A stretch of 64,000 nt of DNA from positions 124,001 through 188,000 of the forward strand of contig JAKEKT010000052.1 in the NCBI GenBank assembly GCA_021495925.1, in the 5' to 3' direction. The notes under the pieces are model-generated. The model worked only from the letters and a program-made list of their open reading frames with translations. It was not told the DNA's origin and searched no databases. Position 1 is the first letter of the stretch, and every line of letters starts with the position of its first letter. Source of the DNA: Diplodia intermedia (taxonomy: Eukaryota > Ascomycota > Dothideomycetes > Botryosphaeriales > Botryosphaeriaceae). Positions 12,266 to 22,372 of the stretch are shown here, piece after piece. Both the position numbers and the translations under genes were made by a program.

Positions 12266-12649
12266 CTAATTATCTAAGACTTTAGAAATAATTTTTAGAA
12301 TATCTTTACTAGAAGAATTCTTATTAAGATTAAACTAGTATATCTATTCTTTATTATTAATAACGAGTAAAAGAAAATTCTAGATTTAATTAATATCTAT
12401 TTAAAATACTCTTTCTTTTATTATACGGGCACTATCTAGATATATAGTATCGCGTTAGCTAAAGAAACTTCTTTAGCTATATAAAAATTTACTTCTAAGC
12501 TCTTTATAGAGCGCGCGTACTAGAATATTCGCCTCTCTCTTCTACGTAAGACTACTAAAGTAGAACGTAATAATTAATATTCGCTTTACTACGCATCTTA
12601 ACTAGAGTTACTTTATATAGTAATCGCACTTCTTAACGTTATATAGAGA

Positions 12650-13970
12650 AATAGCTTAGAGAAAGAGCGGTATAACGCGATTACTACTTTAGCTTTAAAA
12701 TTAGACTTTATATATAGCTTAGCGCTATACGTAGCTATTAAATATAGCTATAATAAGATTTTCGATACTCTAATTAATATACTAAACGTCTTTTTCTAGA
12801 ATATTAAACTAAACTTTACGCTACGTACGGCCGCGAGTTTTAGAAATAATGCTATCGTAATAGTCTTATTAAAGAAATATAAGAATCTTAGTCTAAATAT
12901 AAATATAGCTCTATCTTATATATCTAGTATAGATTATAAGCTTATAATTCGACTCTTACTTAAATACGATACTAGCTCTTAATTAACTAGCGCTTTATTA
13001 AGCGCTACTTCTAGAGGCTACGAGACTATTATTAGACTACTTCTATAGAATAGCGTAGAGATATACTTATAGATATAGCGTTATAATTATAGTTCGCTAG
13101 AAGTTACTATTTAACGTAGTCATGCGAATATTATAAAAATCTTAATTATCTAAGGGGCGAATTCTCTTACTACGAGTAATTTATATAGTCGCGCGTTATA
13201 GACTGCTTATCTTTAAGGCGGTATAGATATAGTACGTATACTTATTAAGTACGATACTAATATTAACTTTAAAGAGAGGTTCTATAATTTACTACTTATT
13301 AAGATATTAATATTAAGTAAAAGTAGGGCTAAGAAAGTTTAACTACTTATTAAGAATAACGTTAAACTTATATATATTATTATAATAAGCTATATTTATC
13401 GTATTAACTAGAATACTCTTACGTTTAAAGAAATTATATAAACTCTCGATCGTCGTAGAGTAAATAGCTTTAGAGACTAAGCTCGTCTTCTTAGCTACGC
13501 TACTCTAAAACGAAATAAATTATACGTTAAGATACTACTTAATATATAGATTAATATTAATTTAGAAGCTAGAAAGAAGAACGAGCTTCTTCTTAATACT
13601 ATCTATCGCGGTAGATTTATAAGTATTATATATCTACTTCTTAATATAGATGCGTAAGTAAATACGTAGAGTAAAAAATTTAATTTCGTACTATATATTA
13701 TCTATTATTACTAGTATAAGAGTATTATTCGTATTCTTATTAATCGAAATATAGATATAAATACTTATAAAAGAGAGTTCGGCTATTTCTTAAGTTAGAT
13801 ATTAATATTAGATTAAGAGAAAATTACTAGTCTATTAAAAGAGTACGAGTCGATATATTAGTAGCCCTACGAAGTAAACGAGAATAATTATAACTAACTA
13901 GTCTATATATAAGATATTTATATAGCGTACTCTAATTTAAGAACTTTATAAGATAATAATATAACTACTC
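12650..13970 (+). pseudogene. Relic ankyrin-repeat array of the NLR gene
   Basis: Repeats are still readable despite stops, for example TIIRLLL, HANIVKILI-like HANIIKILI (about 13120-13150), ANSLTTSN, GGIDIVRILIKYDTNIN (about 13212-13267) and further LLI-type helices to about 13960. This is the usual ligand-sensing end of PNP-NACHT-ANK proteins. Repeat number cannot be fixed because of mutations. Confidence 0.7.
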
Positions 13971-15095
13971 GTAATACTTTATCTAATATCTAATTAATAT
14001 AATAGAATATTTCGCCCTACGTAAAGTTTTAGAGTAGACTATCTATATCTATAATATAGAAATAACTTATAGTACGAGAATAAGTCGATATAAGCTAAGC
14101 TAAAGCGTTTAAACGTAATAGCTACTTAGTAATATTTCTCTAGAAAATAAGTTCGATCTATCGTTAAAGCTTTTCTTTTACGTTAGTACTAACGATTTTA
14201 TTTAACGAAAATAAAGAAGTAAACTTAGAAAAGTTAATAGCCTATAGAAGTTATATTACTAATACTATTATTTATTTAAACCTCTACTAATATAACTATC
14301 GCTACCTCTTAATTAAAAAATCGAGTAAGTTACTCTATAAGAGAATAAGAAACCTCGTACTTTCGTCTTATATATATATTTATAAGCGAAAAAAATCTTA
14401 GAGTAATTAAGTATACTTATTCTATTTTTAGTTCTTTTATCGTAAACCTAGTAAGCTTATTAAGCGAGCATCTAATTAATATAATATCTTAATATTTTAT
14501 AAGTCTATCTTAAGGCCCTTCTTTCTACTTATTATTAGTTATAAAGATCTCGTCGTAGACGCTAAAGAGACTAATCGTCTTCTTTTAATCTTTAGTTATT
14601 TAAGTATACGATAAATACTATATTTAACGCTAGTCTATTCGCTAGCTAGTCTTAAAAACGAATAGACGAACTATCTCTAATAAGAAGAAAAAAAATAATT
14701 AAGACCCGCGTATATATTCGCTTATTTAACGTATAGCGAGCGATTAAGCGACTAGAAGCTAAAAATAAAAACTTAAAAAACCTCGGCTTAACGCGTACGT
14801 ACGTATTAAAAGACTTATTTTTTTTTTCGTAAAACGAAAAAGAAAACTCTAATAGAATATCTAATAATCTATATATATATACTATATATATACTTAGCCC
14901 TCTACGTTTCGCGAAAGCCTACGACCTAGCTAATCAACGTAACTCTACGAGCGAAGCGGGAATACGTAATAGTAGTAGTAGTAATAACGATAACTAGCCG
15001 CGATAGCGATAGTAGTAACGGCGATAATTAGCGGAAATTAAGACGTAGCGTAGTATAACGTAGTATTACTTACGTCGCTACAATTTTCTTAATAA

Positions 15096-15131
15096 GTAGA
15101 TAGATAAGTAGATAGATAGATAGATAGATAG
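15096..15131. repeat. (TAGA)n microsatellite
   Basis: About eight near-perfect TAGA units, with AAG interruptions at the left, inside RIP block 1. Confidence 0.8.
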
Positions 15132-15383
15132 TAAAAAAAAGAAAAGAAAGAAAAAAGTATATATAAAGATACGCGGAAATTAATAGGTTTAGAACCTTTT
15201 TTTTTTATTTTTTTTTTTAATTTTCGACCCTTCTCTTTAGAGAAATTATGCGATTATATTATACGATAGCGGGGCAGCGCGGGATTCGAGCGGGGGGGGG
15301 TAGAGAGATAAAGAAGAAGACGAAAAGTATAAAGCCTTATCTAGTTCGAACTTTTTACTTTCTATTTTAGGACTAGCTTAGTA

Positions 15384-15554
15384 TAGAGGTGCTAATAGGG
15401 GTAATTACTAGTTAGAACACAGCGGCCGAGGCGCACCCGCCTATACTTAGGCACCCCCCGCCTAATTTTTCCAGGCACCCCCAGCCTGATTTTTAGGCAC
15501 CCCCCACCTAAATCGGATAAAACTGTTAGGCACCCCCCTCTGTTAGCACCCCTG
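15384..15554. mobile_element. 171-bp MITE, Tc1/mariner-like ends, flanked by TA
   Basis: The right end reads inward as TACAGGGGTGCTAACAG (from 15556 leftward) and the left end as TATAGAGGTGCTAATAG (from 15382). They match over 17 positions except three, all C/T or G/A changes of the RIP type, on the left side only. The terminal TA on both sides (15382-15383, 15555-15556) fits a TA target duplication. The interior has no coding capacity and holds the hairpin row described separately. Family assignment rests only on the TA and the CAG-type ends. Confidence 0.65.
15430..15512. repeat. Row of four short palindromes with C-rich loops inside the MITE
   Basis: Successive stems are GGCG/CGCC (15430-15441), TTAGGC/GCCTAA (15447-15465), CAGGC/GCCTG (15472-15488) and TTTAGG/CCTAAA (15492-15512). 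The three longer units share a loop of CACCCCC type, and a fifth half unit (TTAGGCACCCCCC) follows at 15525-15538. Where the stem changes from T to C on one side, it changes from A to G on the other. Confidence 0.75.
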
Positions 15555-16704
15555 TATTGCACTAGTCCCGAAATGGAAAGTGGAAAGTTCGAACTGGGCG
15601 AGGCTCCGTACGGATCATGGACAAGGGGTTTTGTTTCGGTAGGGGACGGGGGACCGGATGAGGGAGGGATTGTGCGGGGGAGGGGGGAAGGGAGGAGGTG
15701 GGTTGGGTTGGGGGCAGATTGCGCGGAGAAAAGCGGCGCGCGGGAAACGTGAGACGCGCGCCTTTTTTTTTTTTTTTTTTTTTAATTGCGCTGAGGATTT
15801 GCTTGTGAAGAAGGAAAGGAGAGTCGGACAGTCCTCCGGATAGAAAGAAGAAGAAGAACAAAAGGAATCATGGAGCTGAGAGGTGGCGCGGCGCCCGGAA
15901 ACGCCATTGGCTGCTGTGGCGGTGGTACATGGGCGTTATTGGTTGAAGGGAGAAAAGCAGAGAGAAATGTGGGAGCAGGGATGCAGCTCCCAAAGGCCGC
16001 TAAGGCAGGCACTAAACTTTGCTGTCCGGACGGGGGGTGGGCTGGACGTACCTGCCTGATAATGGCAAGAGTGACGATGGCGGCTGCTGCAGGGCGTTTG
16101 AGAGCTGAATGTGCCGCATACAAGGCTGCGGCACCCTGAAAGACGTCAGCGGCTGCGAACGGGCCCGGGCCAGAGTCTGGAGTGGAAGATTGCAGGCCTT
16201 CCACAGCACAGCAGTCGAATCTTGTTACAGAGACATCGGGGCTGCCATATGATTTGACCGTTATCTTCATGATTGCGGGATACCGTAGCCAGATCTGTAT
16301 CATTGTTTGGTCGCCATTGCAAAGTATCCGTGTGATTATTCCAGTGCCTACCGCAAGGCACATCGGCCTTCTAGCGCTACCATACAGAGACGTGATATGC
16401 TACATGTGCAAGTGCAAGTGCAAGCAGAGCCTCTCCAAGCCGCCGGCCCAAAGACCAAAACCAACATGTGAATCCGCTCGGCCTCATCATCATCGAGAGC
16501 CGTACCGTACCCAAACCAACCAGCAAACGCCCTACATGCCGATGATCCCGCGTCCCAATGCTTCATCCAGGGTATAATGTGCGTACATCAAAAAAAATGA
16601 GCGCAAGCGTGCCGCCGCCGCCGCCAAGTCGACCGTTTTTTTCGCAAGTCCAAAAAAACCAAAAAGCGCCCCCACCAACAGCTCTCTCTCCCCCTCTCCC
16701 TCTC
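15555..16704. other. Intergenic, no gene recognised
   Basis: GC-normal DNA between the MITE and the stop codon of the rhodopsin-like gene. It contains a 21-nt poly-T run (15763-15783) and a purine-rich stretch (15655-15720). Open frames here are low-complexity. Confidence 0.4.
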
Positions 16705-18210
16705 TCACACGCCCCCCTTCCCAATCTCCACATCCACCCACTTCCCCTCCTCGCCCTCGCTCCTCTCCCTCGTCAACACGCTCCCAGCATCCGCATCCGC
16801 ATACGCATCCGTATTCGTCGTCGACAACGACGTCGACGCCACATCCACCGTCGTCTGGACCTTGATCTCGCCCTCAGCCATCCCCTCCGGCGCGAGCCTC
16901 TCCTCCGACCAGCCGCTCTCCAACAACATGGTGCCGAGGCCGACAACCACATTCGCCCCCCTGCCCCTCGCGCTCTTCCCGCCCTCCCAGCCGGCAACAA
17001 CCGCTCTGGAATACCTCTCCCTCCTTTCCTCCTCGCTGACGCCGGCGCCGTCCTGCACGTACGACGGCAGCCGCTCGCGCCTCCTCCTCGCGCGTTCTTC
17101 TTCCGTGGCGCCGCCGCCGCCGCCGGCGCCCGAGTGGTACTGCGACGCGAAGCGGCGGAGCGGCCGCAGCACGCGGACGAGCAGCGGGTGCAGGGTGATG
17201 AGGCAGGCGCAGACGATGACGACGGCGAGCTCGACGGCGGACCAGAGGGCCGGGATGGGGTTGTAGTGCGTGGGGTCCGACGTCGTCGTCAGGAAGCGGA
17301 GGTAGTAGAGGCGGATGATGGAGGTGACGCAGCCGCTGGTGGTTCGTGTAAGCCAGTGGGGGGTGGGGGGTGTTTGGGGGGAGGAAAAAAGCTTACAAGC
17401 CGCCGAGGGCGAAGGTGAAGGCCAGACTCCACTTCTTCTTGTTCTCGAGGTTCATGTTGACGATGGTCGGCAGCGGGATGATGACGATGGCGAGGTCGGT
17501 CGCGATGGCCATGGAGCAGTGGAGGTACCTGTTTCGTTCGTCAGTTAGGGTTAAGAAGGCCCGGAAGGGACGGAAGCTGCGCATGTGTGCATACCAAATC
17601 GCGAGGTAGTTTATGCACGTCCCCGGAATCGTCGGGTTCCAGAACTTCTCGACCGGGCTGCAGGCGAAGATGCCGCCGAAGAAGCAGACGAGGCAGCAGG
17701 TAACAATGAACCCCACGGTCGCCCACGACGCGATGATGGTTTTGGTGCCGACGAAGACGCGGATGTATTGGATGAGGATGGAGATCTTGGCGAAGGCGAC
17801 GCCGGTGAGATAGATCCCTGCAGACTCGTTGTCAGTACCGAGCGTCCTGTCGAAAAAAAATGGATGGGGCAGAAACTTACACGTCGACACCCAAAACCAC
17901 TGCATCTGCTTCGACAGCTTGGCCGGAGGAATCTCGTACACGTGGTCGCCCAGACCGTATCTCAATTCTATAGTCTCATTGGTAAGCAATTGTGCACGAT
18001 GGAGGATTTTGGCTCTGGATATGGGTACTCACGTTGGACGTATATGGGACACAGCGCGATGGCGAAGAGGAGAGCAAGCACGACCATGTTGTCGTCCCAT
18101 CCGGGATGCCGGCTGATGAACAAACGCGTGTAGATCCGCAAGCCGACAAACACGGTCGCAATGACTGCGCACACGAAGCAACCCACCACCGCGTCATGCC
18201 CGGTGGTCAT
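16705..18210 (-). CDS. Fungal rhodopsin-like / PTH11-type 7-TM membrane protein
   Basis: Exons on the minus strand: 18210-18033, 17967-17881, 17817-17595, 17528-17397 and 17335-16705; product 416 aa. The introns (61-66 bp) have GTGAGT/GTAAG/GTATG donors, and several have CTAAC- or CTGAC-like branch sites. Junctions restore family readings: CPIYVQ/QLRYGLGDH, FWVST/WIYLTGVAFAKISILIQY, YLAIW/YLHCSMAIATDL, FALGGF/GCVTSIIRLYYLRFL. GWDD after TM1, KISILIQYIRVF in TM3, TCINYLA, and IVIIPLPTIVNM are typical of the fungal rhodopsin-domain family. The 150-residue tail after TM7 is cytoplasmic, with Arg-rich and Ser/Thr-rich parts. It is likely a plasma-membrane sensor or receptor of unknown ligand. ATG 18210 is chosen because TM1 begins nine residues later; an in-frame ATG further upstream would add a long basic leader in a CT-rich 5' UTR. 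Confidence 0.88.
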
Positions 18211-20682
18211 GGTTGCAGGGGGATGGAGAAGAAGAGAGGAGAGGGAGGACTGAGGGTGAGAGCGGATAAGGAAAAAGGGTAAAAAAGGGCGTAAGGTTTT
18301 CTCAACAATCGATGACGAGAGAGCGCCGATAAGGAACAATTAAGCCAGATGAAGGAACACAGGCGACAGGCGGAAGAGACAAGGGTATGAGCTCTCAGCG
18401 GCGAGTCAGGGTACACCCAACAGCCATCAACCCAGGAGGACAACAGGTTCCCATAAAGCCAGGGGCAGCTCTCGCCTCGTGAAAGATAGGACGAAAACGG
18501 ACAGTCTTGGATCGAGGGCGAGCGGCGAAGCCCAATAAGCCACTAGAAGGGACCCTTACTCCCCACATGCGCCTCCCTTCGGGCTACGAAAGAGGAGAGA
18601 GTCCGGAGGATTGCGGGTTTGCGCCGGCGCGGGCGGGAACGAATGGGCGGCGCCGAATCACGGGCGAGTGACGGGCGAGGCTGCGGGCGATCAGCTCGCA
18701 GGTAGTGTGTTTCCCACGTGGTGGACGGGGAAGCTTTGACACGCCGCTCAAAAGGGCAAGTGTATACTCCAAGACGACGGCGGCTATTGCGCGACACGAC
18801 GCCCGTTCCTGGGGAACGCAATCGATCGCGAGGGAGCTTTGAGCATCCCCGGGCTCTCGCATGGTTTGTGTAGATGATGACGGGCCAAGCGGTTCGTGCA
18901 AGATGATTCCGTGCTGGGGGCCGGGATGTGGAGGGAAGGCTGAACTCGGGGAATCCCTCCGGCGAAACGTTGACATTCGGTTCGTATTTCGCCTTGCGGG
19001 TCCGCATCAGCAGCCATCGATTCAAAGTTGAGCCGACCGTTGGCTTCTGTTTGGCGTGGAACAATGGGCTGATGCCACGGTAGGGGGAAGTCTGCGGATG
19101 CGGCGTCCACAGGATCACGAAGCAGGCATCATGTGGTGTCTCCAGTTGCGAATCTTAATTAGGCCTCCGCTATACCGCCGCGAACGCTTAGCGATCCCGG
19201 GTCAAGCGGGGGATTATCACCATCACAGCATCCGCTGGCCTTGGCGCTAGGAATCTAGCACATCTACCGCTCTCCCGCAGTGATATTATTGTGGCCCTGG
19301 ACGAGGGTGTGAGCCAAGCACTGTCGCAAGGCAATGGTCCCCGGCTAGCCGCACTTCACCACGGCTCGCCTGAGGCAGGGATATGGGTTTAACTCGCGAC
19401 CAGGGCTTGTGGTTCGTATGTACGACAAGCGTGTGATGCAGCTAGAGGCTGGGCGAACCGCAGGTGATGGCTGCGGGGATGCCTCCGGTCGACGCAATTC
19501 GAGCGGATCGTCCGCCCCGCATCCGTGACGCCGCACGGGACAGAGATGACGACTCGCTTCGATGGCCATAAACGGCTGAGGCGCTGGAAACGGGGCTCGG
19601 AAAGACGGCCGATTTTAGCGCCTCTCATCCACAGGGGCGCCTCGACGCGCCAGCGCTGCGCCGCAGATCTCTGCATGCAGCATCGAGATAGATCAAGCCG
19701 TCATTGGAGGGTCGTTGAAAGGGGCTTAGACGACACGAGGTTGCTGCCCAACACTAAAGAGATATTCCAGGCTTTGCAACGGCCTCGAGCCGTTTTGTGC
19801 CAACTGTTGGCTCGCAGGAAGAGACGGTTTGCAGATTCGGCCAACGCTATCGGAATGCTTATTATTGATCGACAGCAATACGTAGATGCAAACACGTCCA
19901 ACTGACTCGCCGCGGGAAATGAGCGCGTCGCCGGTCCAAAGTGTCGCCGAATCCATGGCCTGATTTCGCAAGGCGGCAGGTCCGTCGTCCAGCGACAGGG
20001 GCAACCACCACACCACTACGAGTGCCACATGTACCTGGCTAGTCGTCTCGCATTGAGCATCGCCAAAACCTGACTCGGTGGTGCCATCGAGTATATCCTG
20101 TCGCGGAAACACGTACTCTGGTCTCCACTCGTGGAGTCGCCTCAATATTGGGCCCGTAGCCAAATGGAAGAGTTCCAACCTACTTCGATACGGCCAGAGC
20201 GGAAGAACGGCCCCGGGCTTGGACGACACTTCCCAATGCGGTGTCTACGACAGGGTCATGTGCATTGGGGTCCCGCATTGTGGAAGGGTCCAGCTCGCGG
20301 CAGCTGAGCGCCGTACAGGGGTTGTGTTAGATCTCGACTGCCCCAGCCATGTGGAGGGTCCAGCTCGCGGCGGCTGAGCGCCGTACAGGGGTTGTGTTAG
20401 ACCTCGAGTGACCCAGTCATGCAATCTTCGACAAGGGAGGTCTGTCCAGAAAACAGTCCAAGCGGATCTATACAAGCCGAATCCGGACTCCATGGAAACG
20501 CCAATCTTGCATAGATAGTTCGACGAAGGCCAGGCAAGTCATTGGCCGGGCTCAGGCTGATTGCTTGCATGCTGCACGGCGGGGGACGGGCCAAGCTGGG
20601 GGGCGGACAGCAGTCGGAAAGAGCGTCTCCGGCAGAAGCAGCCCACCAAAGCAGAACAGGGGGGATGCAGGGCCGCCGTGGG
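18211..20682. other. Intergenic, with a 70-bp tandem duplication
   Basis: About 2.5 kb lies between the start of the 7-TM gene and the stop codon of the F-box gene. No conserved domain is visible in the open frames. The only structure I see is the direct repeat at 20281-20420. Confidence 0.4.
20281..20420. repeat. Two tandem copies of a ~70-bp unit
   Basis: The units 20281-20350 and 20351-20420 are about 90% identical. Shared core segments include GGGTCCAGCTCGCGGC and GCCGTACAGGGGTTGTGTTA. They lie in the 3' flank of the F-box gene and have no coding meaning that I can see. Confidence 0.85.
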
Positions 20683-21153
20683 TCATTTGCGCGATTCACG
20701 GATGGAGGCGAGAAACCACTTGGGGTCGTCCTCGACGCACGGGCTCAGGGCGTGGAAGATGTAGGCCAGGGCCAGCGGCGACTTCATCAGCGAGTCGAAG
20801 CGGTCGGTATCGAGGAAGGGGAAGCCGGAGTTGGTGCAGAAGTAGCAGTCGCTGTAGATCTTCTTGTTGCCGAAGACGCGCCAGAACTTGCGGTAGAAGA
20901 TGGCGTTGTGGCGCCAGTTGCGGGCGCGGCGGTACGAGTCACAGGCCAGGGCCCAGCGGTCGAGGGCGCGGCCGCAGCGGGTGCGCAGGAAGATGCGGTC
21001 GGCGACGAGCTTCTCGTGCGAGGCGACCAGGTCGGCGAAGCGGCGGTTGACCTGGCGCAGGCTGAGCACGGCGTCCGGGGCGTCGATCAGCACCTGCAGC
21101 AGCAGCTCGTTGGGGAGGCTTTCGAGCGACACGCGGCCCTCGTGGGATGACAT
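20683..21153 (-). CDS. Small F-box domain protein
   Basis: Intron-less, 156 aa from ATG 21153. An F-box is visible at about residues 6-50: VSLESLPNELLLQVLIDAPD, then LSLRQVNRRFADLVASHEKL. F-box proteins recruit substrates to SCF ubiquitin ligases through Skp1. The C-terminal part (FLRTRCGRALDRWALACDSY, YSDCYFCTNSGFPFLDTDRF) has no recognised substrate-binding repeats. The upstream in-frame extension to 21375 is basic and Pro-rich and looks like 5' UTR. Either the protein is naturally short or a 3' exon has been missed; no good donor was identified before the stop. Confidence 0.7.
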   Translation of the reverse strand: MSSHEGRVSLESLPNELLLQVLIDAPDAVLSLRQVNRRFADLVASHEKLVADRIFLRTRCGRALDRWALACDSYRRARNWRHNAIFYRKFWRVFGNKKIYSDCYFCTNSGFPFLDTDRFDSLMKSPLALAYIFHALSPCVEDDPKWFLASIRESRK

Positions 21154-22372
21154 GGCCGGCCGGGATCGAGGGCCGAGCGGCGGCTGCGGCACATAGGTGA
21201 GGGCGGGCGGGTGGTGCGGGCGCGATTGGAGGGCGGAGGGCGGATACTTGAGGGCTGGAGCTGAAAGAGGTCGGGAGTGAGGAGCAGCTCCAGCTCCGCC
21301 GTTACCGGCCGCCGCCCGGTCCCGCCTCACGTGGCCCGACGTCATACGATGCGATGCGCGCGCGTAACTTCGCAAACTCTCGCCATGTGCCCGCCATCAT
21401 CTCCAACCTCGACGAGTGTCGGCCCCAGATCCATCGCGATTCCGAAACGTTCCTCTGCTTGGATGTGGCTCCTGAACCGGACCGGACCGAGGCCCGCGGG
21501 CGTCCGGTCTCAGTAAGCACGCGCAATCAATTCCGCGCTGCAGCTCACATCATATCACCAAAACTAGTGTTGTTGGGCTCCCGCACGATGATTCTCGACG
21601 TCTGCCACACCGTAGTCTCGTGCAGATCTGAGATGCTCGGTTGATCTGCATCTTTTCGTCCCGACATCGGGTCCCGGTCTGTCACGAGCACTGTGTGAAA
21701 CTTGCTTTTCTAAGCCAAACGTCCACTCAGCTTCAAGCTTCGAATGCCACACCTCTTCGTTCTGAGACAGCATGCGCAGCCCTTGAGTGGGCCCTGACGT
21801 TTTCCGAATCGAAGGCAGCAAGCGATGTTCTGTCATCTATTTCGTCTTGGTGGAGCTGGGCGGAATTGTGCGTTCACACGCTTACGAAAGAATAATCGCC
21901 GGGTAGGTGCGGCGCTCGGAGGTTCGATAGATGGTCCGTTCCTACCTACTATAACCGCTGGTCCTCCGGTGGAAAAACGAAGAAAAGCAAAAGAAAATTT
22001 GCGAGCGCTATATCGCATTGGCTGAACGGCGTTCACAGTCTCGCCGGGTTGTTATAGCGTCTTAAACATACTCCCCTTCACACTGCCTTCTTCACTCTTT
22101 ATCGCCCATCACGAGTATCAAGCAAGCCGATCTTACGCGAAAGCTTAATTGAATCATGTGCTCCATTCTCCTTACCTAGCCTATCCGATACAGTATTCCA
22201 CCAGGCATTACAGACAGCTATCCCTACCAATCTTTCAGATCCTTCCGATAACAAAAGCCGTAAAGCCAATCTTACTCCAAACCAATCGCCCGATTGCCCA
22301 ATTTCTGCCGTCCTGTTGCCTGTCGAAGCTGTGAGCACAACTAGCCGCGGTTCGGTTGTGACGTGCTCAGCT
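21154..22372. other. Intergenic, no gene recognised
   Basis: This is the upstream region of the F-box gene and the 3' flank of the CASCH-motif gene. Open frames are short and without domain. Confidence 0.35.

Larger units (their letters stand above)
9691..13970 (+). pseudogene. PNP_UDP-NACHT-ankyrin NLR-like gene, 3' part destroyed by RIP
   Basis: The first 321 codons are open (9691-10653) and encode a nucleoside-phosphorylase-like N-domain: YTVGWIAALPLERAAAEQ (about 71-88), LLVGIGAGIPSEDVDIRLGD (about 151-170), IHYGIIASGN (about 299-308). The frame stops with TAA (10654-10656) but family sequence continues in the same frame (CICYEMEAAGL, FPCLVIRGIYDYADS) to a second stop TAG at 10768-10770. 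Both stops fit CAA/CAG to TAA/TAG. Beyond, the RIP-mutated DNA still reads as NACHT (11190-11770) and ankyrin repeats (to about 13960). NLR-type genes of this architecture act in fungal non-self recognition and programmed cell death; this copy cannot make the full receptor. A truncated PNP-like protein could still be made. The end coordinate is approximate. Confidence 0.85.
10657..15410. repeat. RIP block 1: AT-rich, CpA/TpG-depleted DNA
   Basis: The composition changes over about 200 bp (10650-10850) from gene-like to AT-rich with almost no CA or TG, while CG, CT and AG remain. No ORF starts are found because ATG is nearly absent. The left two thirds is the NLR relic above. From about 13970 to 15380 I recognise nothing specific; it includes a (TAGA)n microsatellite and short poly-A/T runs. 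The right edge falls inside the MITE at 15384-15554. Confidence 0.85.

Noticed and set aside
15096..15512. CRISPR-like spacing of short repeats
   Set aside because: The repeats are a microsatellite and palindromes within a transposon in a eukaryotic genome; there is no regular repeat-spacer structure.
19525..20229. Open frames of 126-167 codons between the 7-TM and F-box genes
   Set aside because: No recognisable motif and both strands are open; not supported.
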